Shown: positions 18,139-27,447 of the stretch, piece after piece
Layout of the letters: each line of letters starts with the position of its first letter
How positions within the stretch are numbered: position 1 is the stretch's first letter
Source: Alphaproteobacteria bacterium
GTDB taxonomy: Bacteria > Pseudomonadota > Alphaproteobacteria > Rickettsiales > SXRF01
NCBI GenBank assembly: GCA_013288305.1
Contig: JABDCD010000007.1
Location: forward strand, 1 to 40,950
Direction: 5' to 3'
Length of the DNA: 40,950 nt
The notes under the pieces: model-generated
What the model was told of the DNA's origin: nothing
Databases searched by the model: none
The model's input: the letters and a program-made list of their open reading frames with translations, nothing else
Program-made: the position numbers and the translations under genes

Positions 18139-20418
18139 ATGGCCGCAACACATCGCACCACCAAGCCACAATGGCGCCACGCCGCTCTGGCAACGCTCTT
18201 GTTGGCGCTAGGCAGCCTCCTGCCCGCCGGGCAGCAGGCTTATGCACAAATCGTCGCCACGCCTTATGATAAGATTCCTAATTTCTGCACCGTTCCGACC
18301 GACACCACCGTAAAATCGGGCAACTGGTCAGATCCTACGATATGGTCTACCGGGAAAGTCCCGGGAGCAGGCGACATCGTATCCATCGGCCATGCCGTAA
18401 CCTATGACGTGGCCAGTACCTCCCCCACCGCCGTTGACAGCGTGTGCGTCACCGGCGCGTTGAACTTCCGCCCTGACATCACTACCACCCTCTATGTTAC
18501 CAACCTGCTGGTGATGCCCGCCGGCACATTGCAAGTAGGTACCGCGGCTAACCCCATCGCTGCCAATGTCACCGCCACCATCGTCATCGCCGACACACCC
18601 ATGGACACCGTTAAAGACCCGGCACAATACGGTCACGGTCTGATTGCATTGGGTACCATAACGATGTCCGGCCAACCACTTGCCAATACGTGGATTAAGC
18701 TCGCAGCCAATGCGCACATAGGCGACATCACCTTAACGCTGGCTCAACCCGCCAGCGGCTGGAAGGCTGGCGACACCGTGTACCTGCCTGACAGTTCGAA
18801 TCCGGACGTCAACGGCCAAGTCAATGGCAAACCCTGGACTCCGATGCAGGAAAAAGTGAAGCTGGCCAGTATCTCCGCCGACGGCTTGACGCTGACCTTG
18901 GCCAGCGCGCTGAAGTTTGATCATACAGGCCTTCAAAACCACACCGGCAAGTGGTTTCTGCCGGATGTGGCCAATATGACGCGTAACGTCGCGGTTAAAT
19001 CGTCAAGCGCCACGCAACCCGCCCGTGGCTATGCCATGTTCACCGGCCGGGCCAACGTGAACATCCAGTATGTGAACTTCGGCGGCCTGGGACGGCAGAC
19101 CAATGCCGTGCCCGACGACACGACCTACGACACCAAGGGCAATGTTACGCACGTGGGTACCGACCAGGAAAACCGCAACGCCGTCACTTTGCTGCATCTC
19201 ATCGGGCCGACCACGCCGCAAGCCAACGGCTATCAGTACACTTTCGCCGGCAACGTCGTCACATGCCCGCTCAACCCCATGCCCTTCCGCTGGGGCATCA
19301 ACATGTACGATAGCCATTACGGGCTGATCAAGGACAATGTCGTCGTCAACTGGCAAGGAGCCGGCATCATCGGCGTGACCGGGTCTGAGACCGGCAACGT
19401 CATCGCCCACAACTTCGTCGCCCAAATCTCGGGTGGTCCTGGCCGGGCGGACTTCCGCGTCGCCAACCGGGATTACGGCTTCGAGGGCGGGCCATTCTGG
19501 TTCGGCGGCTTCAACAACTCTGTCAATGACAACGTGGCTACCGACGCTGCCTACGCGGGCTACACCTACTACGGCAGGGGCACGGTCAAGGCGCCGCCTT
19601 TCCAAGGTGCTGACTACTCGCAATACGTAACCGTTCAATCGGGGAGCATCCCGATCCGGCAATTTTCGAATAACGAGGCATACGGCGTCATGGGTTACGC
19701 GTTAACGATCTGGGGGCTCGGCGCCGGCTTCACTTCGGTAGACCCCACTATGGGGCCGAGCATGGTCGATGGCTTCACCGCCTGGGGGCCCAGCGCCTAC
19801 TACGGCTACGAAACGACCAATCTGACGTTTGACCATTTCACCGCCCTGGCCGATGGCACCCTGCAAGGCAACCAGAATAATAGCAATGCCGGGTTGTTTT
19901 TCAGCGATTACCTCACCAACAACTTCACGGTGAACCACGCGGATATCGAAGGGTTCGGGACAGGGTATTATGGCTCCACGTACGCCAGCGGGACCATCAC
20001 CCTGGAGAACTCGTTCTTCCAGAACGTCTATAATATCGTTGTCCAGACGCCCAGTGCTTCGGGATCGAACACGAACAGCGCGAGCATGCCGCCCCGGACT
20101 CTTCTGGCCGTCAACGACACCTTCGCCTCGCTGCCGCATGCGGGTGGCCGCCCGCAGCTCAATATCGTGATGGGGTATCGGGATGGGAGTGGTAACGGTG
20201 GGTTTGGAAACTACATCGTGCCGGACACGGTCTTCGTTACCGACTATAACGGCGTGGCCGGGGACAACTTCCAGGTATTCTACAACGAGCAGGCCCCCGG
20301 TTTCCTCGTTCCGCAAACCAACAGCACGAGAACGATTGGCTCCCCCGAAGCCGGCCTCACCAACGCGCAGAACTGGGCGAAATACGGCATCGCCATCGCC
20401 GGAGCGGTAGCGCCATGA
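18139..20418 (+). CDS. Secreted G8-domain protein with predicted right-handed beta-helix region
   Basis: 759 aa; signal peptide ALATLLLALGSLLPAGQQAYAQ; G8-like SGNWSDPTIWSTGKVPGAGDIVSIGHAVTYD; later NNSVNDNVATDAAYAGYTYYG repeats; AGGAGG ribosome binding site just upstream. Confidence 0.7.
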   Translation: MAATHRTTKPQWRHAALATLLLALGSLLPAGQQAYAQIVATPYDKIPNFCTVPTDTTVKSGNWSDPTIWSTGKVPGAGDIVSIGHAVTYDVASTSPTAVDSVCVTGALNFRPDITTTLYVTNLLVMPAGTLQVGTAANPIAANVTATIVIADTPMDTVKDPAQYGHGLIALGTITMSGQPLANTWIKLAANAHIGDITLTLAQPASGWKAGDTVYLPDSSNPDVNGQVNGKPWTPMQEKVKLASISADGLTLTLASALKFDHTGLQNHTGKWFLPDVANMTRNVAVKSSSATQPARGYAMFTGRANVNIQYVNFGGLGRQTNAVPDDTTYDTKGNVTHVGTDQENRNAVTLLHLIGPTTPQANGYQYTFAGNVVTCPLNPMPFRWGINMYDSHYGLIKDNVVVNWQGAGIIGVTGSETGNVIAHNFVAQISGGPGRADFRVANRDYGFEGGPFWFGGFNNSVNDNVATDAAYAGYTYYGRGTVKAPPFQGADYSQYVTVQSGSIPIRQFSNNEAYGVMGYALTIWGLGAGFTSVDPTMGPSMVDGFTAWGPSAYYGYETTNLTFDHFTALADGTLQGNQNNSNAGLFFSDYLTNNFTVNHADIEGFGTGYYGSTYASGTITLENSFFQNVYNIVVQTPSASGSNTNSASMPPRTLLAVNDTFASLPHAGGRPQLNIVMGYRDGSGNGGFGNYIVPDTVFVTDYNGVAGDNFQVFYNEQAPGFLVPQTNSTRTIGSPEAGLTNAQNWAKYGIAIAGAVAP

Positions 20419-20516
20419 CGATTCCCGATACACCGCTCAGGCCATCCGTCTGGCTCGATGGCGACACGGCTGATGGCCTCTCGTTATGTCGAGGGTGCTA
20501 TCAACGGAAAAGCGCC

Positions 20517-21707
20517 TTATACCGCTTTGGGAGCTAGATGTCGCAGGTTCGAATCCTGTCGCCCCTTCCACGCCTCGGTAAAACTGACAATTTCTTCCTC
20601 CGTCGTCGCCCAGCCACCACTGATGCGGATGGCGCAGGAAGCCAGGGTTTTCGGCACGCCCATCGCGGCCAGCACATGCGATGCCTCGATCCGTCCCGAT
20701 GAGCAGGCCGAACCGGCGCTGACGGCGAATCCCTTGAGGTCGAAATCCATCAACTGCACTTCGTTGCCGACACCCGGCATGGCAACGCAGCTGGTGTTGG
20801 GCAGGCGGGGGGCGGATGCGCCAAAAACAAATGGCAAAGGACAAATGTCAAAATTATCTTTTGTCCTTTGACCTTTGACATTTGACATTTCCTGCTCCGC
20901 TTTATCCAACCACCCCCGCAATCGCCGCATCTGGCTAAAATCGATCTTCTCCACCGCAATAGCGAACCCGGCAATGGCGGCGACGTTTTCCGTGCCGGCG
21001 CGGCGTCCCAACTCCTGCCCGCCGCCGGACAGCAGCGGCGTGAGTGGCAAGTCGCGGCGCACCACCAGCGCGCTAGCTCCCACCGGCCCGCCGCATTTAT
21101 GGCCGCTGATGGTCATCATATCGCAACCCAGCGCACCGAAATCGACCGGGATTTTTCCCAAGCCCTGCACCGCATCGCAATGCAGCAACGCCCCATGTTT
21201 TTTGCACAGGGCGGCAACGTCGCGGATAGGTTGGATCACCCCCGTCTCATTATTGGCCAGCATAACGGAAACCAGCGCCGGCGCGTCACCTTTCAGCATC
21301 GCATCGAGGGCGGAAAGGTCGATGAGGCCGGAGGAGGTGACGGGAACGGTAGACAGTGGACGGTAGATGGTGGACGGTGAAATGCTGTCAACTGTCAACC
21401 GTCCACTGTCCAACGTCTGCCGCAATACCGAGCTATGCTCCACCACGCTCACCATCAGCCGTCTTCCGGCGATGCCGCGCAAAGCCATCGCATTGGCCTC
21501 GGTGCCTGATGCGGTGAAAATGATTTCATTCGGCCAGGCGCTGATGGCGTCGGCGATGGTCTTGCGCGCATTTTCAAGATATTTCTTCGCCTCGCAGCCG
21601 AAGCGATGCACCGACGACGGGTTGAGCGGCATTGCCAATAATTCCTGCATCCGGGCGATGGCTTCCGGGCGGACGGGGGCGGTGGCGTTGTAGTCGAGGT
21701 AGATCAT
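20517..21707 (-). CDS. Cysteine desulfurase (NifS/IscS family)
   Basis: [35 protein letters not shown]-lysine site, GSACSSG; C-terminal tail GRQDSNLRHLAPKAV is antisense tRNA. Confidence 0.92.
   Translation of the reverse strand: MIYLDYNATAPVRPEAIARMQELLAMPLNPSSVHRFGCEAKKYLENARKTIADAISAWPNEIIFTASGTEANAMALRGIAGRRLMVSVVEHSSVLRQTLDSGRLTVDSISPSTIYRPLSTVPVTSSGLIDLSALDAMLKGDAPALVSVMLANNETGVIQPIRDVAALCKKHGALLHCDAVQGLGKIPVDFGALGCDMMTISGHKCGGPVGASALVVRRDLPLTPLLSGGGQELGRRAGTENVAAIAGFAIAVEKIDFSQMRRLRGWLDKAEQEMSNVKGQRTKDNFDICPLPFVFGASAPRLPNTSCVAMPGVGNEVQLMDFDLKGFAVSAGSACSSGRIEASHVLAAMGVPKTLASCAIRISGGWATTEEEIVSFTEAWKGRQDSNLRHLAPKAV
20522..20570 (+). pseudogene. tRNA-Pro 3' remnant (anticodon loop to CCA)
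   Basis: CCGCTTTGGGAGCTAGATGTCGCAGGTTCGAATCCTGTCGCCCCTTCCA is the same length as, and similar to, the 3' 49 nt of tRNA-Pro(TGG) at 14818-14866; no matching 5' half found upstream. Confidence 0.7.
20826..20891. repeat. Heptamer-iteron inverted repeat, element H4 (GGACAAAT/TTTGACAT-type) inside the cysteine desulfurase gene
   Basis: ACAAATGGCAAAGGACAAATGTCAAAA / CTTTTGTCCTTTGACCTTTGACATTTGACATTT. Confidence 0.85.
21346..21417. repeat. Heptamer-iteron inverted repeat, element H5 (GTGGACGGT-type) inside the cysteine desulfurase gene
   Basis: ACGGTAGACAGTGGACGGTAGATGGTGGACGGTG / TGTCAACTGTCAACCGTCCACTGTCCAACGT. Confidence 0.85.
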
Positions 21708-22198
21708 CGGGGATTAGGCATTAGGGATTGGGGATTAGTAAAAAGATTTTCCTTAGTCCCTAATCCCGAATCCCTAATCCCTCCCTTACGAACATCCGCC
21801 AGTGAAATCGAATGCAGGTAATTATAAATCTGCGCGCCGAGGCCTTCCCATAAATCGTGGGTCAGGCAGCGTGCCTTGGTCGCCATGCAGCCGGTGTCGC
21901 TATGACCGGCGCAGCGCGTCATCTTCAGCGATTCGTCGACGGCCTGCACAATGTCGGAAATCCATACTTCCTCCGCCGGGCGCGCCAGCGCATAGCCGCC
22001 GCCCGGGCCGCGCACCGATGTCACCAGTCCGCCCTGCCGCAGCTTGCTGAAAATCTGTTCGAGATAAGGCACGGTGATTTCCTGCGCCTCGGCCAACTCT
22101 TCCAGCTTGACCGGCACACCCGCCTCGCGCCCGGCCAGTTCGACCATGGCCATGACGGCATAACGGGCTTTGGTACCGAGGATCATTTGTTCTCCCAC
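21704..22198 (-). CDS. iscR: Rrf2/IscR-family transcriptional regulator
   Basis: [54 protein letters not shown]; Cys residues [22 protein letters not shown]. Confidence 0.88.
   Translation of the reverse strand: MGEQMILGTKARYAVMAMVELAGREAGVPVKLEELAEAQEITVPYLEQIFSKLRQGGLVTSVRGPGGGYALARPAEEVWISDIVQAVDESLKMTRCAGHSDTGCMATKARCLTHDLWEGLGAQIYNYLHSISLADVRKGGIRDSGLGTKENLFTNPQSLMPNPR
21709..21786. repeat. Heptamer-iteron inverted repeat, element H6 (GGGATTA-type)
   Basis: GGGGATTAGGCATTAGGGATTGGGGATTAG / CCTTAGTCCCTAATCCCGAATCCCTAATCCC. Confidence 0.9.
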
Positions 22199-22887
22199 TT
22201 CTTCGCGCTGTCAGCCAGATCGGCGTTCTCCGCCTCCAGCTCGGTGACGCGCATCCGCAGGTTCGCCACGTCGTTGCGCAGCTTCTCCAGCAAGGCGACT
22301 ACCGGGTCGGCCTCCTCGTCCTTGGGCGTGCCATAGGCTTCGAAGTGATGGTCGGGAGCCGCTTTTTCGACGACGGCGCGCGCCGGAATGCCCACCATCG
22401 TCGTATCGGCCTCGACATCCTTGAACACCACGGCGTTCGACCCGATCCGCGCAAAATCCCCTACCTTGATAGGCCCCAGCAACTGCGCTCCGGCACCGAT
22501 GATGACGTTATTGCCGATCTGCGGATGGCGCAGGCTGCCCTTGGCATCATCGGCAGGCGACGATCCGCCCAGCGTGACGTCGTGATAGATGGTGACATCG
22601 TTGCCGATGGTAGCGGTTTCGCCGATGACGACACCCATGCCGTGGTCGATGAAGAAACGCTGGCCGATGGTGGCGCCGGGATGAATGTCGATGCCGGTGA
22701 TGAATCGGCTTATGGTGGACAACAGCCGCGCCGGGAGCTTCAGGCGGCATTTCCATAACCCATGGGACGCCCGGTGAAAAATCAGGGCGTGGATGCCGGG
22801 ATAGCACAATAAAATCTCGGTGCGCGAGCGGGCGGCCGGGTCGCGGGCGAAGACGGAATCGATGTCGTTGATTATTCTCTTGAACAT
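22183..22887 (-). CDS. cysE: Serine O-acetyltransferase
   Basis: [44 protein letters not shown] hexapeptide repeats. Confidence 0.95.
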   Translation of the reverse strand: MFKRIINDIDSVFARDPAARSRTEILLCYPGIHALIFHRASHGLWKCRLKLPARLLSTISRFITGIDIHPGATIGQRFFIDHGMGVVIGETATIGNDVTIYHDVTLGGSSPADDAKGSLRHPQIGNNVIIGAGAQLLGPIKVGDFARIGSNAVVFKDVEADTTMVGIPARAVVEKAAPDHHFEAYGTPKDEEADPVVALLEKLRNDVANLRMRVTELEAENADLADSAKKWENK

Positions 22888-22946
22888 TGCACTACAAATT
22901 CAATATAACTACGACCTTCTTAAAGATTACTAGGAATCAACGCAAT

Positions 22947-23645
22947 ATGCCAGAGATTATCATCAACGGCTCCGAGGGGCGCATCGAAGCGCGCTACCAC
23001 GCCAGCGAGCATAAGGGTGCGCCGGTGGTGCTGGTGTTGCACCCGCACCCGCTCTACGGCGGCACCATGAATAACAAAATCGTCTACCGGCTCTATCACA
23101 TCTTCGCGCAGAACGGTTTTTCGGTATTGCGCTTCAATTTTCGCGGCGTCGGCAAATCGCAGGGGAAATATGACGACGGCGTCGGCGAGTTGACCGATGC
23201 CGCCACGGCGCTCGACTGGCTGCAGCAGCAGAATCCCGACGCGCCGACCTGCTGGATCAGCGGCTTTTCCTTCGGCGCCTGGATCGCCCTGCAGCTGCTG
23301 ATGCGCCGCCCGGAAATCGAAGGCTTCGTCGCCATCTCGCCGCCGGCCAATCTCTATGATTTTTCCTTCCTCTCGCCCTGCCCCGCCGCCGGGCTGGTCA
23401 CCCAAGGCGACAAGGACGACGTCGTCTCCGAGGAAGCCGTCGCCAAGCTGGCCGACCGGCTGGGCGCGCAGCATAATTCCCGCATCGCCTACCGCCGCAT
23501 CGCCGGAGCAGACCATTATTACCGCGGCGTCGAGGACGACATGGGCACCATCGTCAATGAGTACATCGTTCAGCGTATGCAGGATTTCAAGCAAAAGCGC
23601 AAAGTCCGCCCCGACCGGAAAAGACGGCAACTGCCGCGGGATTAG
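22947..23645 (+). CDS. Alpha/beta hydrolase
   Basis: VLVLHPHPLYGGTMNNKIVYRL, NFRGVGKSQGKYDDG, GFSFGAWIA, TQGDKDDVV. Confidence 0.85.
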   Translation: MPEIIINGSEGRIEARYHASEHKGAPVVLVLHPHPLYGGTMNNKIVYRLYHIFAQNGFSVLRFNFRGVGKSQGKYDDGVGELTDAATALDWLQQQNPDAPTCWISGFSFGAWIALQLLMRRPEIEGFVAISPPANLYDFSFLSPCPAAGLVTQGDKDDVVSEEAVAKLADRLGAQHNSRIAYRRIAGADHYYRGVEDDMGTIVNEYIVQRMQDFKQKRKVRPDRKRRQLPRD

Positions 23646-23666
23646 GGATGCCTGTACAAATCAGCA

Positions 23667-24668
23667 TTGCACGAAATGATTATGAACGACCGAGCAGCCA
23701 TTATCGAAACAGTAGAAAACGGGAAATTACAAAAGAAATTTCCGCAGAAGGTCCTGATCATATCGGATGAGCATCGCGGCGCTAAAATTTCCGATTTCCC
23801 GGCCTATCAAGCCGGCATCCTTACCTTGATGGCCAGCGGGAATTACCATCATGTCGTCCTGCTGGGCGATAATGCCGAATTATTTTACATCAGAAACAAA
23901 CATGTAAAAGTATATGCAGGGCTGCTTGACGTCCTGGCGGGAAAAGGCACGGATCACTGGAAAAAAGAATTCGATAACAAACAGAAGGACCCCTACCACA
24001 AAATTAAAAATGTCATTAAAGGAGAAATGACATTTCTCCAGGAATTTTTAGAACGGTATCCCCATGTTACCATCCACAAGGTTCTTGGAAATCATGAGGA
24101 CGTCAATTCGTTCAGGAATAAGCTGGACGATCTGCAGCGCCTGTATCCCCACCATTTTGAATGGAACGCGGAAGCGATCAGGATAGGAGACGCGCTGTTT
24201 ACACATGCGCACCTGCCGATGAGCGGCAAGTCCGACGCGCAATATGAAAAATCGGATTTAAAAGATGCCAAAAAATTTCATAAATGGACGGATTTTCTTC
24301 ACATGATCGAAAGACCGGGCCACCAGGTTGTTAAATACGCAAGGAACCACGTGACAGCTTCGGATCTCATGGACCAGCAATTAAAAAAATGGGACGGTAA
24401 ACCGGACTTCCACTATCTTCATGAAGGCAAAATCATGCCATTCACCATCGATTGGGTAAAACATGTATTTTTCGGGCATACCCACATCAAGTTCGATAAT
24501 CATGAAAAAGAAGGCATTTTATACCACAATAGCGGTGCGGTGACCGAAATCGCAGTCGAAAACGACGGCCTCGGAATTCTGGAGGCAACCTTACGCGAAG
24601 ACGGGACAATAACGGATGTAGCGCCGGTACAAATTTTTAAAGACAGGCATTTTCACCAAGCGAGATAG
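23667..24668 (+). CDS. Metallophosphoesterase
   Basis: LIISDEHRG, LLGDNAELF, LGNHEDV, THAHLP, FFGHTHI calcineurin-like motifs. Confidence 0.8.
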   Translation: MHEMIMNDRAAIIETVENGKLQKKFPQKVLIISDEHRGAKISDFPAYQAGILTLMASGNYHHVVLLGDNAELFYIRNKHVKVYAGLLDVLAGKGTDHWKKEFDNKQKDPYHKIKNVIKGEMTFLQEFLERYPHVTIHKVLGNHEDVNSFRNKLDDLQRLYPHHFEWNAEAIRIGDALFTHAHLPMSGKSDAQYEKSDLKDAKKFHKWTDFLHMIERPGHQVVKYARNHVTASDLMDQQLKKWDGKPDFHYLHEGKIMPFTIDWVKHVFFGHTHIKFDNHEKEGILYHNSGAVTEIAVENDGLGILEATLREDGTITDVAPVQIFKDRHFHQAR

Positions 24669-24670
24669 CC

Positions 24671-25663
24671 CTACAAATACGGATCGTCCTTCACCAGATA
24701 ATTCTGCACGAAATCCTTGATGCCGGCTTCCAGTGGGGTGAACGGCTCGGTGTAGCCGGCGGCGCGCAGGCGGTCCATTTTTGCCTCGGTGATATACTGG
24801 TAGTTATGTACGAGGCCCTCCGGCATGTCGATGTAATGGATGTTGGGCTTGCGCTCGATGGCGGAGAAGATGGCCTTGGCCATGTCGTTGAAGGTGCGCG
24901 CCTGCCCGGTGCCGAGGTTGAACAGGCCGGACACGCCCGGATGGTCGAGCAGCCATAACATAACCCGCACGGTATCCTTGACGTAAATCACGTCGCGCTT
25001 CTGGCCGCCGTCGGGATATTTCTTGTCGTAGGATTTGAACAGCCGCACCGCCGCGCCCTGGATCGCCTGCGGCGCCATTTTCGCAATGACGCTTTTCTGG
25101 TCGTCCTTGTGGTATTCGTTGGGGCCATAGCTGTTGAAGAATTTCAAGCCTACCCATTGCGGCAGCTTTGCCTCGCCGCGCGCGAAGGCGGTCGCCACGT
25201 GCATGTCGAACAGATGCTTGCTCCAACCGTAGCCGGATAGCGGCTTGAGGTTTTTCATATAGGCGAGGTCGATGCTGTCGTCGAAGCCGTTTTCGCCGCC
25301 GCCATAAGTCGCCGCCGCCGAGGCATAAATCAACCGCGCGCCATGTGCGACGCACCAGCGCCATAATTGCAGCGACAGCGAAAAATTATGCCGGAGTATC
25401 AGGTCGAGATTTTTCTCCACCGTCGAGGAAATCGACCCTAAATGATAAATAACGTCGAGCTGCGGGTGGTTGCCCTCCAGCCAGTCGAACAATTGCTCGG
25501 GCATGATGATCTCGGCGAAAAAATGCTTGCGCAAATTGCGCCATTTGTCGTGATCGCCGAACGTATCGCACACTACTATATGGTGCGTGCCGCGCTCCAG
25601 CAGCGCCGCCACCAGGTTGGAGCCGATAAAGCCCCCGCCGCCGGTCACCAGGATGGTTTTCAT
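24671..25663 (-). CDS. hldD: ADP-L-glycero-D-manno-heptose-6-epimerase
   Basis: ILVTGGGGFIGSNLVAALLERG, GYGWSKHLFD, FFNSYGPNEYHK, DVIYVKD. Confidence 0.88.
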   Translation of the reverse strand: MKTILVTGGGGFIGSNLVAALLERGTHHIVVCDTFGDHDKWRNLRKHFFAEIIMPEQLFDWLEGNHPQLDVIYHLGSISSTVEKNLDLILRHNFSLSLQLWRWCVAHGARLIYASAAATYGGGENGFDDSIDLAYMKNLKPLSGYGWSKHLFDMHVATAFARGEAKLPQWVGLKFFNSYGPNEYHKDDQKSVIAKMAPQAIQGAAVRLFKSYDKKYPDGGQKRDVIYVKDTVRVMLWLLDHPGVSGLFNLGTGQARTFNDMAKAIFSAIERKPNIHYIDMPEGLVHNYQYITEAKMDRLRAAGYTEPFTPLEAGIKDFVQNYLVKDDPYL

Positions 25664-25734
25664 GATGATTTCTCCTCTATATATGATACATTGGCGGCGT
25701 TTAATAAGAGTTAATTTAGGGAAGGTGGAATAAG

Positions 25735-25974
25735 ATGCAGAAAGATAACAAATTTTTCGAGGATATCGCCAGGCTGGCCGGCGGCGCGGCGGGCGGGCTG
25801 CTGGACATGAAGCGCGAGATCGAGGACATGGTCGGCAGGCAGATGGAAAAACTGCTGCAGAAAATGAACCTGGTCACCAAAGAAGAGTTTGACGCCGTGC
25901 AGGGAATGCTGGCTAAGTCACGGGCGGAACAGGAAGAAATAAAGAAACGGCTGGATAAGCTTGAAAAAGAGTAA
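25735..25974 (+). CDS. UbiK-family accessory factor (BMFP domain)
   Basis: 79 aa; LAGGAAGGLLDMKREIEDMVGRQMEKLLQKMNLVTKEEFDAVQGMLAKSRAE. Confidence 0.8.
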   Translation: MQKDNKFFEDIARLAGGAAGGLLDMKREIEDMVGRQMEKLLQKMNLVTKEEFDAVQGMLAKSRAEQEEIKKRLDKLEKE

Positions 25975-26084
25975 CCCGCTATCCCAAAATTGTCACAAAA
26001 CCTTCACTTAACTTTTCTCTGTCGGCGGCTAATGTCCTAAAGCGCACTGAACGCACAGCAAACAAATCATTTAGGAGACAGACA

Positions 26085-26492
26085 ATGACACAGGAACTTG
26101 GAACAATGGTATTAGAAGAAGATAACTCGCCAAAAAATGAAAGACTAGTCAAAGCGCTTGAGGAAAAATTAAGTCCAAAACTATTACAACTATTTGATTC
26201 AGAAGAAAAGAAGGCAGCGTACTTGGATTTGCGTTATATAGTAGCAGGTGAAGTAATAATGGGGGAACGTGCAAAACGCGTTCAAGAAAGAGTCCGTGCA
26301 TTTAATAGCTCGAGCGGTCATTTTGATCGGCTTAATCAACAATATATAGAACAGCTTGCCGAGGACATCGCTTCCGGCACTGGCCTGGATAAACCAGTGG
26401 CACACGCATTTGCTGAATCAGATTTATTTAACATTCGGGCTGCCGTCGCAGAATATTCGCAGGGACGTTCTGGAGGCAAAGGCGCAGTCTAG
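26085..26492 (+). CDS. Hypothetical protein
   Basis: 135 aa, AGGAG upstream, terminator immediately downstream. Confidence 0.65.
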   Translation: MTQELGTMVLEEDNSPKNERLVKALEEKLSPKLLQLFDSEEKKAAYLDLRYIVAGEVIMGERAKRVQERVRAFNSSSGHFDRLNQQYIEQLAEDIASGTGLDKPVAHAFAESDLFNIRAAVAEYSQGRSGGKGAV

Positions 26493-26504
26493 GCTTTAAG
26501 CATT

Positions 26505-26542
26505 AACCCCTTCCGGACGATGGGTCATGGAAGGGGTTTTTT
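26505..26542 (+). terminator. Intrinsic terminator
   Basis: AACCCCTTCC...GGAAGGGGTTTTTT. Confidence 0.85.
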
Positions 26543-26727
26543 GCCAAGATTCCTGCCGAATAAATCCTTAATGTAGCTTATTTGAGGTATATCTAAATAA
26601 CCATTTGATTTTCTTCACTAAAATAAATTCCGTTCACCCTTCCTTAAAGTAATGGCTTTTCACAAAATTCCGTGCAAGGATGCGCGCTCAATCCGAGGCA
26701 AATGGCCGACGATTCCGGCTCCGGATA

Positions 26728-26820
26728 AATCCTGCGGGACGCGTCAGCGTCAGCGCAGGATCATACGAGGAAATTGAATTGAATATGATCCTGCGCAATC
26801 GCTTCGCGCTTCGCAGGATT
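26728..26820. repeat. Paired-hairpin repeat family A, copy 4
   Basis: AATCCTGCGGGACGCGTCAGCGTCAGCGCAGGAT and GATCCTGCGCAATCGCTTCGCGCTTCGCAGGATT. Confidence 0.85.
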
Positions 26821-26839
26821 TAACGAAGGAGAGATCACG

Positions 26840-27349
26840 ATGGCATCGCTGCAGATCAAAACCGATGTGATGATGGATGATAAAAATCCGCTTGATCTCG
26901 CCGAGCTGGTGATCATGGACCGCGACTGGGTGTTCGATCGCCCGGCCGACGGCGAGCTGATCGCCGAAGTCAGCGGCGTGTGGTGCAACTACCGCCTGTG
27001 GTTCACCTGGCAGGAAGATTCCGGCGGGCTGTCGCTGAACTGCGCGCTCGACAGCAAATTACCGAAGCAGTCGCTGCCGCGGGTGCATTCGCTGCTGGCC
27101 ATCGTCAACGAAAAAATGTGGCTCGGGCATTTCGACATCGACTCGGAAGATTTCGCGGTGACGTTCCGCCATTCGCTGCTGCTGCGCGACGGCGCCGGCA
27201 CCACCGCCGAACATCTGCAGGAACTGGTCGACCATGCTATCGAGGAATGCGAACGCTTCTACCCGGCGTTCCAGTCCGTCGTCTGGGGCGGCAAATCCCC
27301 CGCCGAAGCGCTGCAGATTTCGCTGTTCGAGACGATTGCGGAGGCTTAG
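26840..27349 (+). CDS. YbjN-domain protein
   Basis: 169 aa; LDLAELVIMDRDWVFDRPADGELIAEVSG, EKMWLGHFDI, HAIEECERFYPAFQSVVWGG. Confidence 0.75.
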   Translation: MASLQIKTDVMMDDKNPLDLAELVIMDRDWVFDRPADGELIAEVSGVWCNYRLWFTWQEDSGGLSLNCALDSKLPKQSLPRVHSLLAIVNEKMWLGHFDIDSEDFAVTFRHSLLLRDGAGTTAEHLQELVDHAIEECERFYPAFQSVVWGGKSPAEALQISLFETIAEA

Positions 27350-27352
27350 CTT

Positions 27353-27447
27353 CGTCATTGGTCATGAGTCATTAGTCATGGGTTGTGATTGCGCTGACAG
27401 TCATGATATAGATATTACCCATGACCCATGACCATCAACCCATAACC
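27353..27447. repeat. Heptamer-iteron inverted repeat, element H7 (GTCATGG-type)
   Basis: CGTCATTGGTCATGAGTCATTAGTCATGGGTTG / ATTACCCATGACCCATGACCATCAACCCATAACC. Confidence 0.85.

Noticed and set aside
20437-20570. Complete tRNA or tmRNA at the 3' CCA-like sequence
   Set aside because: The 5' acceptor strand and D-arm consistent with the 3' half were not found; GGCGACA at 20460-20466 can pair with TGTCGCC but in a register that does not fit a tRNA fold.
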